Below are positions 15,684 to 22,702 of a DNA stretch of 37,779 bases, in pieces. Numbering within the stretch: position 1 is the stretch's first letter; each line of letters starts with the position of its first letter. Position numbers and translations under genes: made by a program. The stretch is from the NCBI GenBank assembly GCA_021780355.1, contig JAJXYX010000006.1, positions 1 to 37,779 on the forward strand. Direction: 5' to 3'. This DNA comes from a bacterium (lineage in GTDB: Bacteria; Chlamydiota; Chlamydiia; Chlamydiales; SM23-39). A model generated the notes under the pieces. The model was not told the DNA's origin. It saw only the letters and a program-made list of their open reading frames with translations, and ran no database searches.

Positions 15684-17465
15684 TCAATGTCCAGGGGTAT
15701 AGTTGATTGTATACTTTAATCCATCTTTTTCAAGTAGAATCGTATTTGATTCGATGGATGTAATTTTCATCCCATCTACAAAATCGCCTCGCGTAAATAC
15801 TTTCCCATTTAAAATTACGCTGTATCCCCTTCCATCAAAAAGAGAAGAGCCGCTGACTTGATATTGCTGAGATAGATCGATTCGGGCCATCTGGTGGGAT
15901 GTGGGCGTTGCGAGATTTTTCACTGCGTGCACTCCTGGCAGGCTATTGAGTTCTTTCAGTAAGGCGGTGTACTCTTTTTTTCTCTCTTCGCTGTAAAGAC
16001 CGGAGAGAACGATCGATCCTTGATTGAGCTGAAAAGAGATGGAACCAAAACCTTTCGAGAGGATTAAACTGGCCACTTCGATTTGTAAAATTTCTTCGAT
16101 GGTGACTCGATTGGTCAGTTTTTCAGCGTAGGGAAAATTGACCAATAGATAGTCCTTTAAATTTTGCGCTTCTGCATTCGTTTGAATATAGCCGCTGACG
16201 ATAAATTGTCCTGGCTGGGGCGCCGAGATGCTGACCGAGCGCCAATTGGGGTGGCTGCTTAAAAGATCGTTCATGGTTTTGGACAGCACTTCATCGATAA
16301 CAACTGTATCTTCCACATCCGTGATGAAAGGGATTTGGCCAATATTGTAGTGCAGTTCCTGAAATTGGATGTTTGTGCCAACATGGCCGACGAGAAAGAG
16401 TTTTCCGCTAGCCGGGTTAAAGGAAAATTGGACAGACGGGAAGGCCACGAGAGCGTGCTCAATCTCTTCGACAGGCTCTTTTTGGACAATTTCAATGGAG
16501 TGTGATTTAAATAGAGAAAAAAAGCTGATGAAGATGATGAAAAAAATGAGGGCAAATCCGCTTGCGGCCAAAAGATATTTGGGAGGAATTTTTGTTTTTT
16601 TCCAATCTTCGGGCTCGGCGGCCTCTGCTGCTTGTTCAATGGCCTCTTCAGAGGTAAATTCGGGGAGCTTTTCTTCTTCAAGAGATTCAGCGTAGGTGGG
16701 AGCTGTGGAAAAAATCGTCTCTTGAGGAGCTTCTCTATCGATAAAAAGAAAGAGAGTCGTTCCGAGCGAGATGACATCTTGCGGCGTAATCACTGTTTTT
16801 TCCAAAATGGGGTGCCCATTGATCAGAGTCCCATTTTTAGAGCCCAAATCTTCGATATCGACAATCCCATCGGGATCCACATGGAGACGGGCGTGGTTTC
16901 TAGAAACGCTCAAATCCTGAAAAACGATATCGCAAGTGTTAGGATCTTTTCCAAGCACGTAAGTTCTATCGGTTTCGATGCCGATTTCAGCTCCTGCATT
17001 CGGACCGGAAATGACTTTTAATAACAGAGAAGAATCGGGGACCATGTGGAAAGGCAGATCGTTTTCAAGCCCCGGGTCGTCGAAAATGGTGTCATAGGCG
17101 CTCAGCTCGTCGGGTTCTTTGAGCAAAGGAGGCTCTTCTTCAAGAAATCTTGTCTCTTCGTTTACTTCTCGCTCGGAGAAAAGAAACGTCGTGTCGCCGA
17201 TTTGGATCTCATCTCCCTCTGAGAGCAGCATATCATCTTCGTGCATTTGTCCATTGACCAGGGTCGGATTGATTCGGCTCAGGTTTTTCAGGACGAGGCC
17301 GTCTGGAGTCTTTGTAATACGGGCATGTTTCCTCGAAACGGTGCTATCTTCGAGGACAAAATCGGCCTCATCCGGATCTCGGCCGATGATCCAGTCTTCT
17401 CCGTCTTCAAAGTGTAGGATAAGGCCCTCAAAAGGCCCTTGTTTAGCAAATAAGTGAGCTGGCAT
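15684..17465 (-). CDS. cdsD: T3SS inner-membrane ring protein with two FHA domains (SctD/CdsD)
   Basis: 593 residues. The cytoplasmic part has two forkhead-associated domains: the first with GRDP at 28-31 and SRKH at 44-47, the second with GKDP at 172-175, SRNH at 188-191 and NGT at 211-213. An acidic linker follows, then one membrane span at about 297-319 and a periplasmic part with ring-building (BON-like) repeats. The second FHA keeps the full phosphothreonine-binding set; the first has NPT instead of NGT and may be weaker. CdsD anchors the basal body and in Chlamydia is phosphorylated by a Ser/Thr kinase. The protein is much shorter than C. trachomatis CdsD (about 830 residues). It follows the chaperone gene by 8 nt. 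Confidence 0.93.
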   Translation of the reverse strand: MPAHLFAKQGPFEGLILHFEDGEDWIIGRDPDEADFVLEDSTVSRKHARITKTPDGLVLKNLSRINPTLVNGQMHEDDMLLSEGDEIQIGDTTFLFSEREVNEETRFLEEEPPLLKEPDELSAYDTIFDDPGLENDLPFHMVPDSSLLLKVISGPNAGAEIGIETDRTYVLGKDPNTCDIVFQDLSVSRNHARLHVDPDGIVDIEDLGSKNGTLINGHPILEKTVITPQDVISLGTTLFLFIDREAPQETIFSTAPTYAESLEEEKLPEFTSEEAIEQAAEAAEPEDWKKTKIPPKYLLAASGFALIFFIIFISFFSLFKSHSIEIVQKEPVEEIEHALVAFPSVQFSFNPASGKLFLVGHVGTNIQFQELHYNIGQIPFITDVEDTVVIDEVLSKTMNDLLSSHPNWRSVSISAPQPGQFIVSGYIQTNAEAQNLKDYLLVNFPYAEKLTNRVTIEEILQIEVASLILSKGFGSISFQLNQGSIVLSGLYSEERKKEYTALLKELNSLPGVHAVKNLATPTSHQMARIDLSQQYQVSGSSLFDGRGYSVILNGKVFTRGDFVDGMKITSIESNTILLEKDGLKYTINYTPGH

Positions 17466-17473
17466 GAATTTGT

Positions 17474-17878
17474 TTAAATTAGCGTTTCTTCCTGTTCAAA
17501 TTTCGCAATCCGTTCTCTCCAATACATGAGATAATTGACAAAATCCTCGACATGTTGTTTGAAGGCCGAATATTCTAGCTCATACGGCAAGCCGAGAGAC
17601 AGTGTCAAGAGTTTCTCTTGGCGGTCGAGTCCGATGCGGGCGCCTGCAGTGCCTTGGCCTAAAAAATTTGCGCTCATGAGGAGCATAAACAAATCTTCCT
17701 TTTTTTTTTCAGGGCAAGGCGCGATGGCAGCTTGCATCGAAACGCCAGGATCTAATTCTGTCAGCTGTACATGGACTTCAGGATTTAAGATGAAGAGAGC
17801 TGTTTTTTTCGGGCTCATCTTTGGCACATCGTCAATTCCTAAATCGGAGCACATCCGTTGAACAAATTCCTGAAGCAT
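17474..17878 (-). CDS. T3SS chaperone, CesT/SycE type (CT663 position)
   Basis: First gene of the T3SS operon. The 134-residue protein has the class I chaperone pattern: an N-terminal helix (LQEFVQRMCSDLGI), then beta strands (ALFILNPEVHVQLTEL, VSMQAAIAPCP), a helix (DLFMLLMSANFLGQGTAGA) and the GLDRQEKLLTLSLGLPYE strand pair. The ATG at 17878 has GAGGG 8 nt upstream; a GTG at 17887 in the same frame is the alternative. By position it matches CT663, the presumed chaperone for CdsD or an effector. Its client here could also be one of the nearby translocator-like proteins. Confidence 0.83.
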   Translation of the reverse strand: MLQEFVQRMCSDLGIDDVPKMSPKKTALFILNPEVHVQLTELDPGVSMQAAIAPCPEKKKEDLFMLLMSANFLGQGTAGARIGLDRQEKLLTLSLGLPYELEYSAFKQHVEDFVNYLMYWRERIAKFEQEETLI

Positions 17879-17994
17879 GAAACGCACCCTCTACCCTATT
17901 ATTTCCTGTCAGATGGAAAATTTACAAGACAAGATTCATGTCCGATGCACAAATAGGCTCGAAAAGGGTCTGTGGGGGGGATTTGTGGTTTTGA

Positions 17995-18034
17995 GAAGAA
18001 AAAAGAGAGCCGCAGAAAAACGGTGTTCTGCGGC
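17995..18034 (-). terminator. Terminator of the minus-strand translocator-like operon
   Basis: On the minus strand the stem GCCGCAGAA (18026-18034) pairs with TTCTGCGGC (18009-18017) around a short loop. It is followed by TCTCTTTTTTC. It lies just after the 18053 stop codon and separates this unit from the T3SS operon. Confidence 0.8.
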
Positions 18035-18052
18035 CCTGAGGAGAAAAGAAAA

Positions 18053-18946
18053 TTAACGAATCGCTTGCGCTAAAGAGCCAAGATTAGAGATCAAATTTCC
18101 GTTCGCCTGAGCGAGCAAATTGATCACTTCCTTGATGATCTCTGAACCTGTTTGGTTCGCTTGCTGAGCAGCTCCAGCTTCTGTAGACTTTGAGTCCCAA
18201 TCTTTACTGTTGGCGGCTCCGATCCCTTGGCTGAGCTCTTGAGCGGCTCTGCCGAGAGGATGGACGATATTTTGCTCGATCGTCGTCATTCTTTGGGTTT
18301 TTCGATCAAACTCGCTCTGGCTGCGCGAAATTTCCGGCGCGCTTCTATCTTGAAAGGCAGCTGATTTTTCGATGAGCTTATTTTTTTGTTTGAGGGAGCT
18401 GTCTCTTGTCAGCTCATTCAATTCGCTGTCAGTTAAATTAGAAGAGCCATTTTGTTTTAACGGCTTATTTAAAAGCTCCTCAATTCTGTTCTGCGATATT
18501 CCAGGTCCATCTCTATCTCCATTCTTTCCTCCGAAGTAATCAAGTTCAGGTTGATTAAATTTCTGCTGGATTGTTGCCAAATTTGTGGCTTTAGGGCCTT
18601 TTTCAATCTCAGTTCTTGCTGTAATCGAATTGGCTTGCTGCGTCGTGCTATAAGCTACGCCGGCAGCTCCAGCTCCTGCTGTAGCTACGCCGAAAGCTGC
18701 GCTAATCGAAGCGCCGATCAACTGAGCTTTTCCCGATTTTTTGATGGCGGTCGCATTGGCGTCGACTTCGAGAAGAAGCGATTTGAGCTGCTCTTTTAAA
18801 CTATCGGCCTGATTAATCTGAGCTTCTGTCTGGGCGGTAAGCGCCAAGTTGATCGCTCCGATCGTTGCGGCCATGATCCCTACTCCCAGCGCGCTCGTCG
18901 ATGACGTAGTCGCGGTAATGGTGGGTTGCTCTAATGTTTGTGCCAT
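18053..18946 (-). CDS. Translocator-like hydrophobic protein A2
   Basis: A 297-residue protein with a Thr/Ser-rich N-terminus typical of T3SS substrates and two Gly/Ala-rich hydrophobic stretches (about 21-38, GVGIMAATIGAINLALTA; about 75-97, LIGASISAAFGVATAGAG). A polar Asn/Gln/Ser region and an amphipathic C-terminal helix ending LISNLGSLAQAIR follow. The layout resembles pore-forming or minor translocators (CopB/CopD, YopB/YopD, IpaC groups), but I see no diagnostic motif. It lies 36 nt after a small basic-tailed gene in the same unit, with AGAGGA 5 nt before its ATG. The same pairing recurs on the plus strand at 22297-24019. Confidence 0.6.
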   Translation of the reverse strand: MAQTLEQPTITATTSSTSALGVGIMAATIGAINLALTAQTEAQINQADSLKEQLKSLLLEVDANATAIKKSGKAQLIGASISAAFGVATAGAGAAGVAYSTTQQANSITARTEIEKGPKATNLATIQQKFNQPELDYFGGKNGDRDGPGISQNRIEELLNKPLKQNGSSNLTDSELNELTRDSSLKQKNKLIEKSAAFQDRSAPEISRSQSEFDRKTQRMTTIEQNIVHPLGRAAQELSQGIGAANSKDWDSKSTEAGAAQQANQTGSEIIKEVINLLAQANGNLISNLGSLAQAIR

Positions 18947-18982
18947 GTTTTTCCTCTTATTTTTAGTTTTAAAAACTCTTTT

Positions 18983-19390
18983 TTAGCCTGGAATCCAAGC
19001 TGCTTTTTTCTTCTTTTTAGAAGGATTGACCTTTTTCTCTGGCTTTTGCGGCAGATTCGTCAGGAACTGCTTAAATTGATCGTTGATCCCTTTGGCGTAC
19101 GCTTGTTCTTCTTCAGTAAAGTTAGAAGGGTCTTTTATAAGCTCTCCCATCTCTTCTTGGGTCAGTCCCACTTCCGTCAAAGCCTCGGTTAATTTTGAGG
19201 TGAGAGAATCTTTCAAGTCCAAAAAGGCTTCGATGGCCGCTTCTAAATCTTTAGGGTCGGTTGATTGGGTTTTGCTCTGCAAAAAATCAAATGTTTTGAT
19301 CGCATCTTGAATGATCGGTTCTAAATGTTCCGGTTTGAGGTTGTTTAGTTTTTCGAAATTATGTTCTAACTCTCTTTCTTTGGTGGTCAT
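18983..19390 (-). CDS. Small helical protein with Lys-rich tail, A1 (CT577-like)
   Basis: A 135-residue, charged, helical protein ending in a Lys-rich tail (NPSKKKKKAAWIPG). The ATG at 19390 has AGGAG 8 nt upstream and is preferred to a GTG 9 nt earlier. Its segment LIKDPSNFTEEEQAYAKGI matches FLNDPAHFTMKERAIIHAL in the protein at 22297, so the two are paralogues. Each precedes a hydrophobic translocator-like gene, as CT577 precedes copB and copD in Chlamydia. A chaperone or accessory role for translocators is inferred. Its promoter is the shared 32-nt sequence at 19413-19444. Confidence 0.62.
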   Translation of the reverse strand: MTTKERELEHNFEKLNNLKPEHLEPIIQDAIKTFDFLQSKTQSTDPKDLEAAIEAFLDLKDSLTSKLTEALTEVGLTQEEMGELIKDPSNFTEEEQAYAKGINDQFKQFLTNLPQKPEKKVNPSKKKKKAAWIPG

Positions 19391-19412
19391 TGCAAACACT
19401 CCTAATCTTGCG

Positions 19413-19444
19413 TTATATCACTATTTTATCATACGGATATTAAG
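19413..19444 (-). promoter_or_regulatory. Shared island promoter, copy P1
   Basis: A 32-nt sequence of the form CTTAATAT-N5-TG-(A/T)-TAAAATAGTG-(A/G)-TATAA, ending 22 nt before the A1 start codon. The same 32-nt frame, with 25 invariant positions, occurs at P2 (19958) and P3 (22248). TAAAAT or the terminal TATAA can serve as the -10 box. No TTGACA-like -35 is present, so the CTTAATAT block may be an activator or alternative sigma site. Confidence 0.8.
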
Positions 19445-19957
19445 TTAATATAAAGTAAGTAATAAGTTTTTGTATTTATTTTCGAAGTGTTTGGTGTTCA
19501 GTTTCTTGTCTATTTTATTTACAAAATTAACTTATTTCGGGAAGTTATTAGTCGCTGATCATGAGTTTGTTATACCGTTCGTGACTCAAGAATCGGCTAT
19601 TGGACGGGATTGAAAGCTGCCAAAAATCGAATGTGGCAAAGTGGGCTAGTATGAGGCAATACAACCCACTTTGCCGCATTCGATTTTTGGCGCTTTGAAC
19701 CCGTCCAATAGCCGATTCTTGAGCCACGAACGGTATAAGAATTAAAACGATTCTTGAGCTGTCCGCGGCCTAATCGAAACCTCAAAGTCGAACTTTTAGG
19801 CTGTTTTTGAGGCTCTTTGAGCCTTATATATAGGTATAATTCTTTTGGGTGTAATTTTTGTTGTCAATGGGTTAAAGAATTAATTTTGTCTTAACCTGCT
19901 CTTTATTAACGATATGTAGCTTTCTTTAATTAAAGCTAAAATCCTCCTTTATTCAGT
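19445..19957. other. AT-rich divergent intergenic region carrying element A2
   Basis: The space between the divergent promoters P1 and P2. Apart from palindrome A2 (19571-19737) it is AT-rich and has no open frame that I can support. A 12-nt piece CGATTCTTGAGC at about 19749-19760 repeats the end of A2 and may be a remnant of another copy. Confidence 0.6.
19571..19737. repeat. Palindromic element A, copy 2 (complete)
   Basis: A complete 167-bp element bounded by TATACCGTTCGTGACTCAAG and its near complement CTTGAGCCACGAACGGTATA. The arms contain GGCTATTGGACGGG / CCCGTCCAATAGCC and GCCAAAAATCGAATGTGGC with its complement. The loop is the exact reverse complement of the loop in copy 1, so this copy is inverted relative to it. 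TA at both outer ends could be a target duplication. Confidence 0.92.
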
Positions 19958-19989
19958 CTTAATATAGAAATGTTAAAATAGTGGTATAA
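19958..19989 (+). promoter_or_regulatory. Shared island promoter, copy P2
   Basis: The second 32-nt copy: CTTAATAT, then AGAAATGT, TAAAATAG and TGGTATAA. It ends 25 nt before the ATG at 20015, with GAGGG in between. It shares the upstream TTTATTCA(G/A)T with P3 as well. Confidence 0.82.
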
Positions 19990-20014
19990 GCACGATAAAA
20001 GAGGGTAATAAAAC

Positions 20015-21580
20015 ATGTCGAGTAATGTAGATACAATAAGCTACGAAGAGTTATCGCTAGAGACTACGCAGGGGACATCTTCTCCAGCGCCGGTTTCGCA
20101 GAGCTCATCGACTCAGGGCTCAGGGTTAGGTGTCAATTTTCCTGGTTTAGTGAGCTATTTTCTGATGAACGGCAACCCGATGTACGATCCTAATAACAGT
20201 ATCGAAGTGAACTCTCCTCCTCCTGCTGGATTGAACATGAACCCAGCTGACTGTTTTGGCGTGTCGAGCAATCCTTCTGACGCTGAAGAGCAGTTATTGG
20301 AATTGATGGAGTGGACGACGCAAACTGGTTACGACAAGAGAAATTGCGCTTTGGTTTGGGTATGCGCGATGATCGGTTTCAACATGAGATTAAACGAGTG
20401 GAACGATCCAAACAGTATTTATTATGGCGACCCTTCAGTCTTGACGATCCAAGATACATTGAGCAACTTGACGAATGCCGAAGATATTAATGGTTTGTCT
20501 TTGAGCGATGCAGTGGTTGAAAATATCACAGCCATGGCTTTATATGCCGCTTACGACAGAAATGGCGGTAACTTGACAGAAGCGAACCAGACTTTGAAAA
20601 ATACAGCTATTTTTATCAATGGTAAATGTGAAGGAATCGATCCGAATAACATTTCTAACCCGATGCTAATGAGTTTTTATCAGTCAGGAAAAACTCTTGC
20701 GGATCCAACGAATTTTAGCGCTTGGGAAGCTCAATATATCGATCCGACAACGGGCGCGTTGAAAAATACAGGCATTAATCCTGATACAGGCGAGCAGTGG
20801 ACATTTTCTGATCAGTGCGTCTGGTTGAGCGGTTATGGCGACAATAGCATGGCTTACTGGTGTGCAAATCCAAGTACAAAAGCTGACAATAATCTTCATG
20901 CGATTGAAGACCAAAGCCGAAGCGAGTGGGGCGGAAATATGTACGCCGACGGTTACTCATTTATTTACGTAATCATCTTGCTTCTCCAGTCGATCATCGA
21001 CATGTCTTATATCGATTTAGGTTCTATCGCCGCGCAGCAGGAGCTCAATAGCGCTATAAGCGAGACCTATTCAGATATGAGAATCAATGCGACAAACCCT
21101 GATTTGACGCAAGACGAGTACAATCAGATGATGGAGCAGGCAGGAACAGTAACGCTTTATTGCCAAATCGATCCTCGTTTATCGAGTTTGTCTGCAGGAA
21201 CGACATCGGCTCAGATTTTAAGCTTTTACGATCCAAGTTCATCGGATAATGGGTATAACAACTGGATGAATAACTACTATACGCCAGCGACGCCGTATGA
21301 TTACGATCCAAGTTATGATCCAACGGATCCTACGAATCCTGATAACCAAAACGCTTTTGATGAAGCGCAGCAGGCGAATAACCAAAAAGCTTTGAATGTA
21401 CAGCAGTTGAATAACAATTTGACAACCGGTTCACAGTCGTTGACAAGCTGGTCGCAGACTTTAGGTACCGAGGAGCAAACAGAAGCTCAATTTGCTCAGC
21501 AGGCGGCTACAGCGATGGAAACCGTAGTGACAAAGAACGCAGATGAAAACGCAGCGATTGTTAACAACTCAAATATTTAA
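20015..21580 (+). CDS. Large polar protein of unknown family, candidate T3SS substrate
   Basis: I do not recognise a family. The 521 residues begin with a Ser/Thr/Gln-rich stretch (about 1-36) like T3SS secretion signals. The body is rich in Asn, Asp, Tyr and Trp. One hydrophobic segment lies at about 316-330 (FIYVIILLLQSIIDM). There is an Asp-Pro repeat around 430-445 (DPSYDPTDPTNPD), and the Gln/Asn/Thr-rich helical tail (about 450-521) is coiled-coil-like. There is no cleavable signal peptide. It opens a two-gene unit from promoter P2, with GAGGG 9 nt before the ATG. The shared promoter suggests it is expressed with the translocator-like genes. An effector, tip or translocon function is speculative. 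Confidence 0.6.
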   Translation: MSSNVDTISYEELSLETTQGTSSPAPVSQSSSTQGSGLGVNFPGLVSYFLMNGNPMYDPNNSIEVNSPPPAGLNMNPADCFGVSSNPSDAEEQLLELMEWTTQTGYDKRNCALVWVCAMIGFNMRLNEWNDPNSIYYGDPSVLTIQDTLSNLTNAEDINGLSLSDAVVENITAMALYAAYDRNGGNLTEANQTLKNTAIFINGKCEGIDPNNISNPMLMSFYQSGKTLADPTNFSAWEAQYIDPTTGALKNTGINPDTGEQWTFSDQCVWLSGYGDNSMAYWCANPSTKADNNLHAIEDQSRSEWGGNMYADGYSFIYVIILLLQSIIDMSYIDLGSIAAQQELNSAISETYSDMRINATNPDLTQDEYNQMMEQAGTVTLYCQIDPRLSSLSAGTTSAQILSFYDPSSSDNGYNNWMNNYYTPATPYDYDPSYDPTDPTNPDNQNAFDEAQQANNQKALNVQQLNNNLTTGSQSLTSWSQTLGTEEQTEAQFAQQAATAMETVVTKNADENAAIVNNSNI

Positions 21581-21610
21581 AAAAAAATAATAGAGAGAAA
21601 AGGGGAATTT

Positions 21611-22156
21611 ATGGGACAGGTTTTAGCTGAATTAAATAATAAAGATGTTTCAAAAGATGGAAACAATCTTTCTTTGACGAGCCTGCTATTAACAGCGAGA
21701 GGAAAGCAAAAAACAAGTAATATTAACCATGAAACGGCCAATTCGCCGATGGCTTATGCTGCCAATCCGGTGGTTTTAGCAACGACTTTGTGGGATGTTT
21801 TAGCGGCGCTTGAAGAAGCGGTGAGTACGTTAACAGATGTACAAGTTGCAGATGCTGCAGCTCTTGCTAACGTTTCTGGGCTGGAAGCTGAAAGTTCTCA
21901 GTATGCTGCAACAGTGGCCGCTAATGATAATGCTTATATGCAAGGTTTGGATCAGAATGATAACAATTATACGAATAACATGAACTCAGCTCAGAACGCA
22001 GCGAGTACGCATCAGACGGAAATTCAGCCTTCGACTACAGCCCTAAATACTGCTGTTCAGGCGGATACGAACCAGATGTCAGCAGACGGAAATACGCAAG
22101 CCTCTCTTCTGGGAACGGCTTCGGCGCTCCTCCAATTAACCCCAGGCTTGCGTTAA
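21611..22156 (+). CDS. Ala/Asn/Gln-rich protein of unknown family, second gene of the P2 unit
   Basis: A 181-residue protein starting 31 nt after the previous stop, with AGGGG 5 nt before its ATG. No Cys is present. After a polar start there is a hydrophobic/amphipathic helix (about 52-72, AANPVVLATTLWDVLAALEEA). Long Ala/Asn/Thr-rich helical regions follow (DNDNNYTNN-type stretches at about 116-125), with a short hydrophobic end (LLGTASALLQLTPGLR). The composition resembles secreted helical filament or translocon components, but no motif identifies it. A rho-independent terminator follows immediately, so the unit has just two genes. Confidence 0.6.
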   Translation: MGQVLAELNNKDVSKDGNNLSLTSLLLTARGKQKTSNINHETANSPMAYAANPVVLATTLWDVLAALEEAVSTLTDVQVADAAALANVSGLEAESSQYAATVAANDNAYMQGLDQNDNNYTNNMNSAQNAASTHQTEIQPSTTALNTAVQADTNQMSADGNTQASLLGTASALLQLTPGLR

Positions 22157-22173
22157 TCTTTAATCGAACATCC

Positions 22174-22216
22174 AGGCGCAATTAACTGAATATCAGTTAG
22201 TTGCGCCTTTTTATTT
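22174..22216 (+). terminator. Terminator of the P2 unit
   Basis: The stem AGGCGCAATTAACTGA pairs with TCAGTTAGTTGCGCC with one wobble pair and is followed by TTTTTATTTT. It lies 17 nt after the stop of the 21611 gene and before promoter P3. Confidence 0.88.
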
Positions 22217-22247
22217 TATGTAGTTAATTGTAAGTAATTTATTCAAT

Positions 22248-22279
22248 CTTAATATAGATGTGATAAAATAGTGATATAA
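22248..22279 (+). promoter_or_regulatory. Shared island promoter, copy P3
   Basis: The third 32-nt copy: CTTAATAT, AGATGTGA, TAAAATAG, TGATATAA. It ends 17 nt before the ATG at 22297. It differs from P2 at four positions only and lies just beyond the terminator of the preceding unit, so it drives a separate transcript. Confidence 0.82.
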
Positions 22280-22296
22280 AGGCAAGAAAGGATTGT

Positions 22297-22674
22297 ATGA
22301 CTACGGCATCAGAAAAGTTAGATGAAAAGAAAATAAGCTCTGAGCGCAGCCGAGGCGAGGGTATTTTAGAGTCTGTTTTTAGGCATTTATCTAGATGGCA
22401 AAATAAAGCGTTAGGCTCGGCGCAAGAAGTCAAGGAATCGATTCAAAAAATGGAACGAACGATCCAATCGAAATTAGGTGAGCGGCTTGATTTTTCTAAA
22501 ATGACAGCGAGCGAAGTGGTAGCTTTTCTTAATGACCCGGCTCATTTTACGATGAAAGAGAGGGCTATCATTCACGCGCTACTTATTGAGGCAAGCAAAT
22601 TAAAAAGAGCGATGCAGCCAGGCAATAAGACAAAGAAATTTAAGGCGAAAAGAAATAATAAACAGTTTGTTTAA
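22297..22674 (+). CDS. Small helical protein with basic tail, B1 (CT577-like)
   Basis: A 125-residue protein, helical and charged, with a Lys/Arg-rich tail (NKTKKFKAKRNNKQ). FLNDPAHFTMKERAI at about 84-98 matches LIKDPSNFTEEEQAY of the minus-strand protein at 18983, and both end in basic tails. CT577, which sits beside copB and copD in C. trachomatis, has a similar size and position. It is most likely an accessory or chaperone for the translocator-like protein encoded 28 nt downstream. AAAGGA lies 4 nt before the ATG. Confidence 0.62.
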   Translation: MTTASEKLDEKKISSERSRGEGILESVFRHLSRWQNKALGSAQEVKESIQKMERTIQSKLGERLDFSKMTASEVVAFLNDPAHFTMKERAIIHALLIEASKLKRAMQPGNKTKKFKAKRNNKQFV

Positions 22675-22702
22675 TCAAAGATAGTAAAGCGGGGTATTTT
22701 AT

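Noticed and set aside
19571-19737. Possible CRISPR or rho-independent terminator
   Set aside because: There is no array of regularly spaced direct repeats, and no T-run follows the hairpin. Related copies elsewhere show a mobile palindrome.
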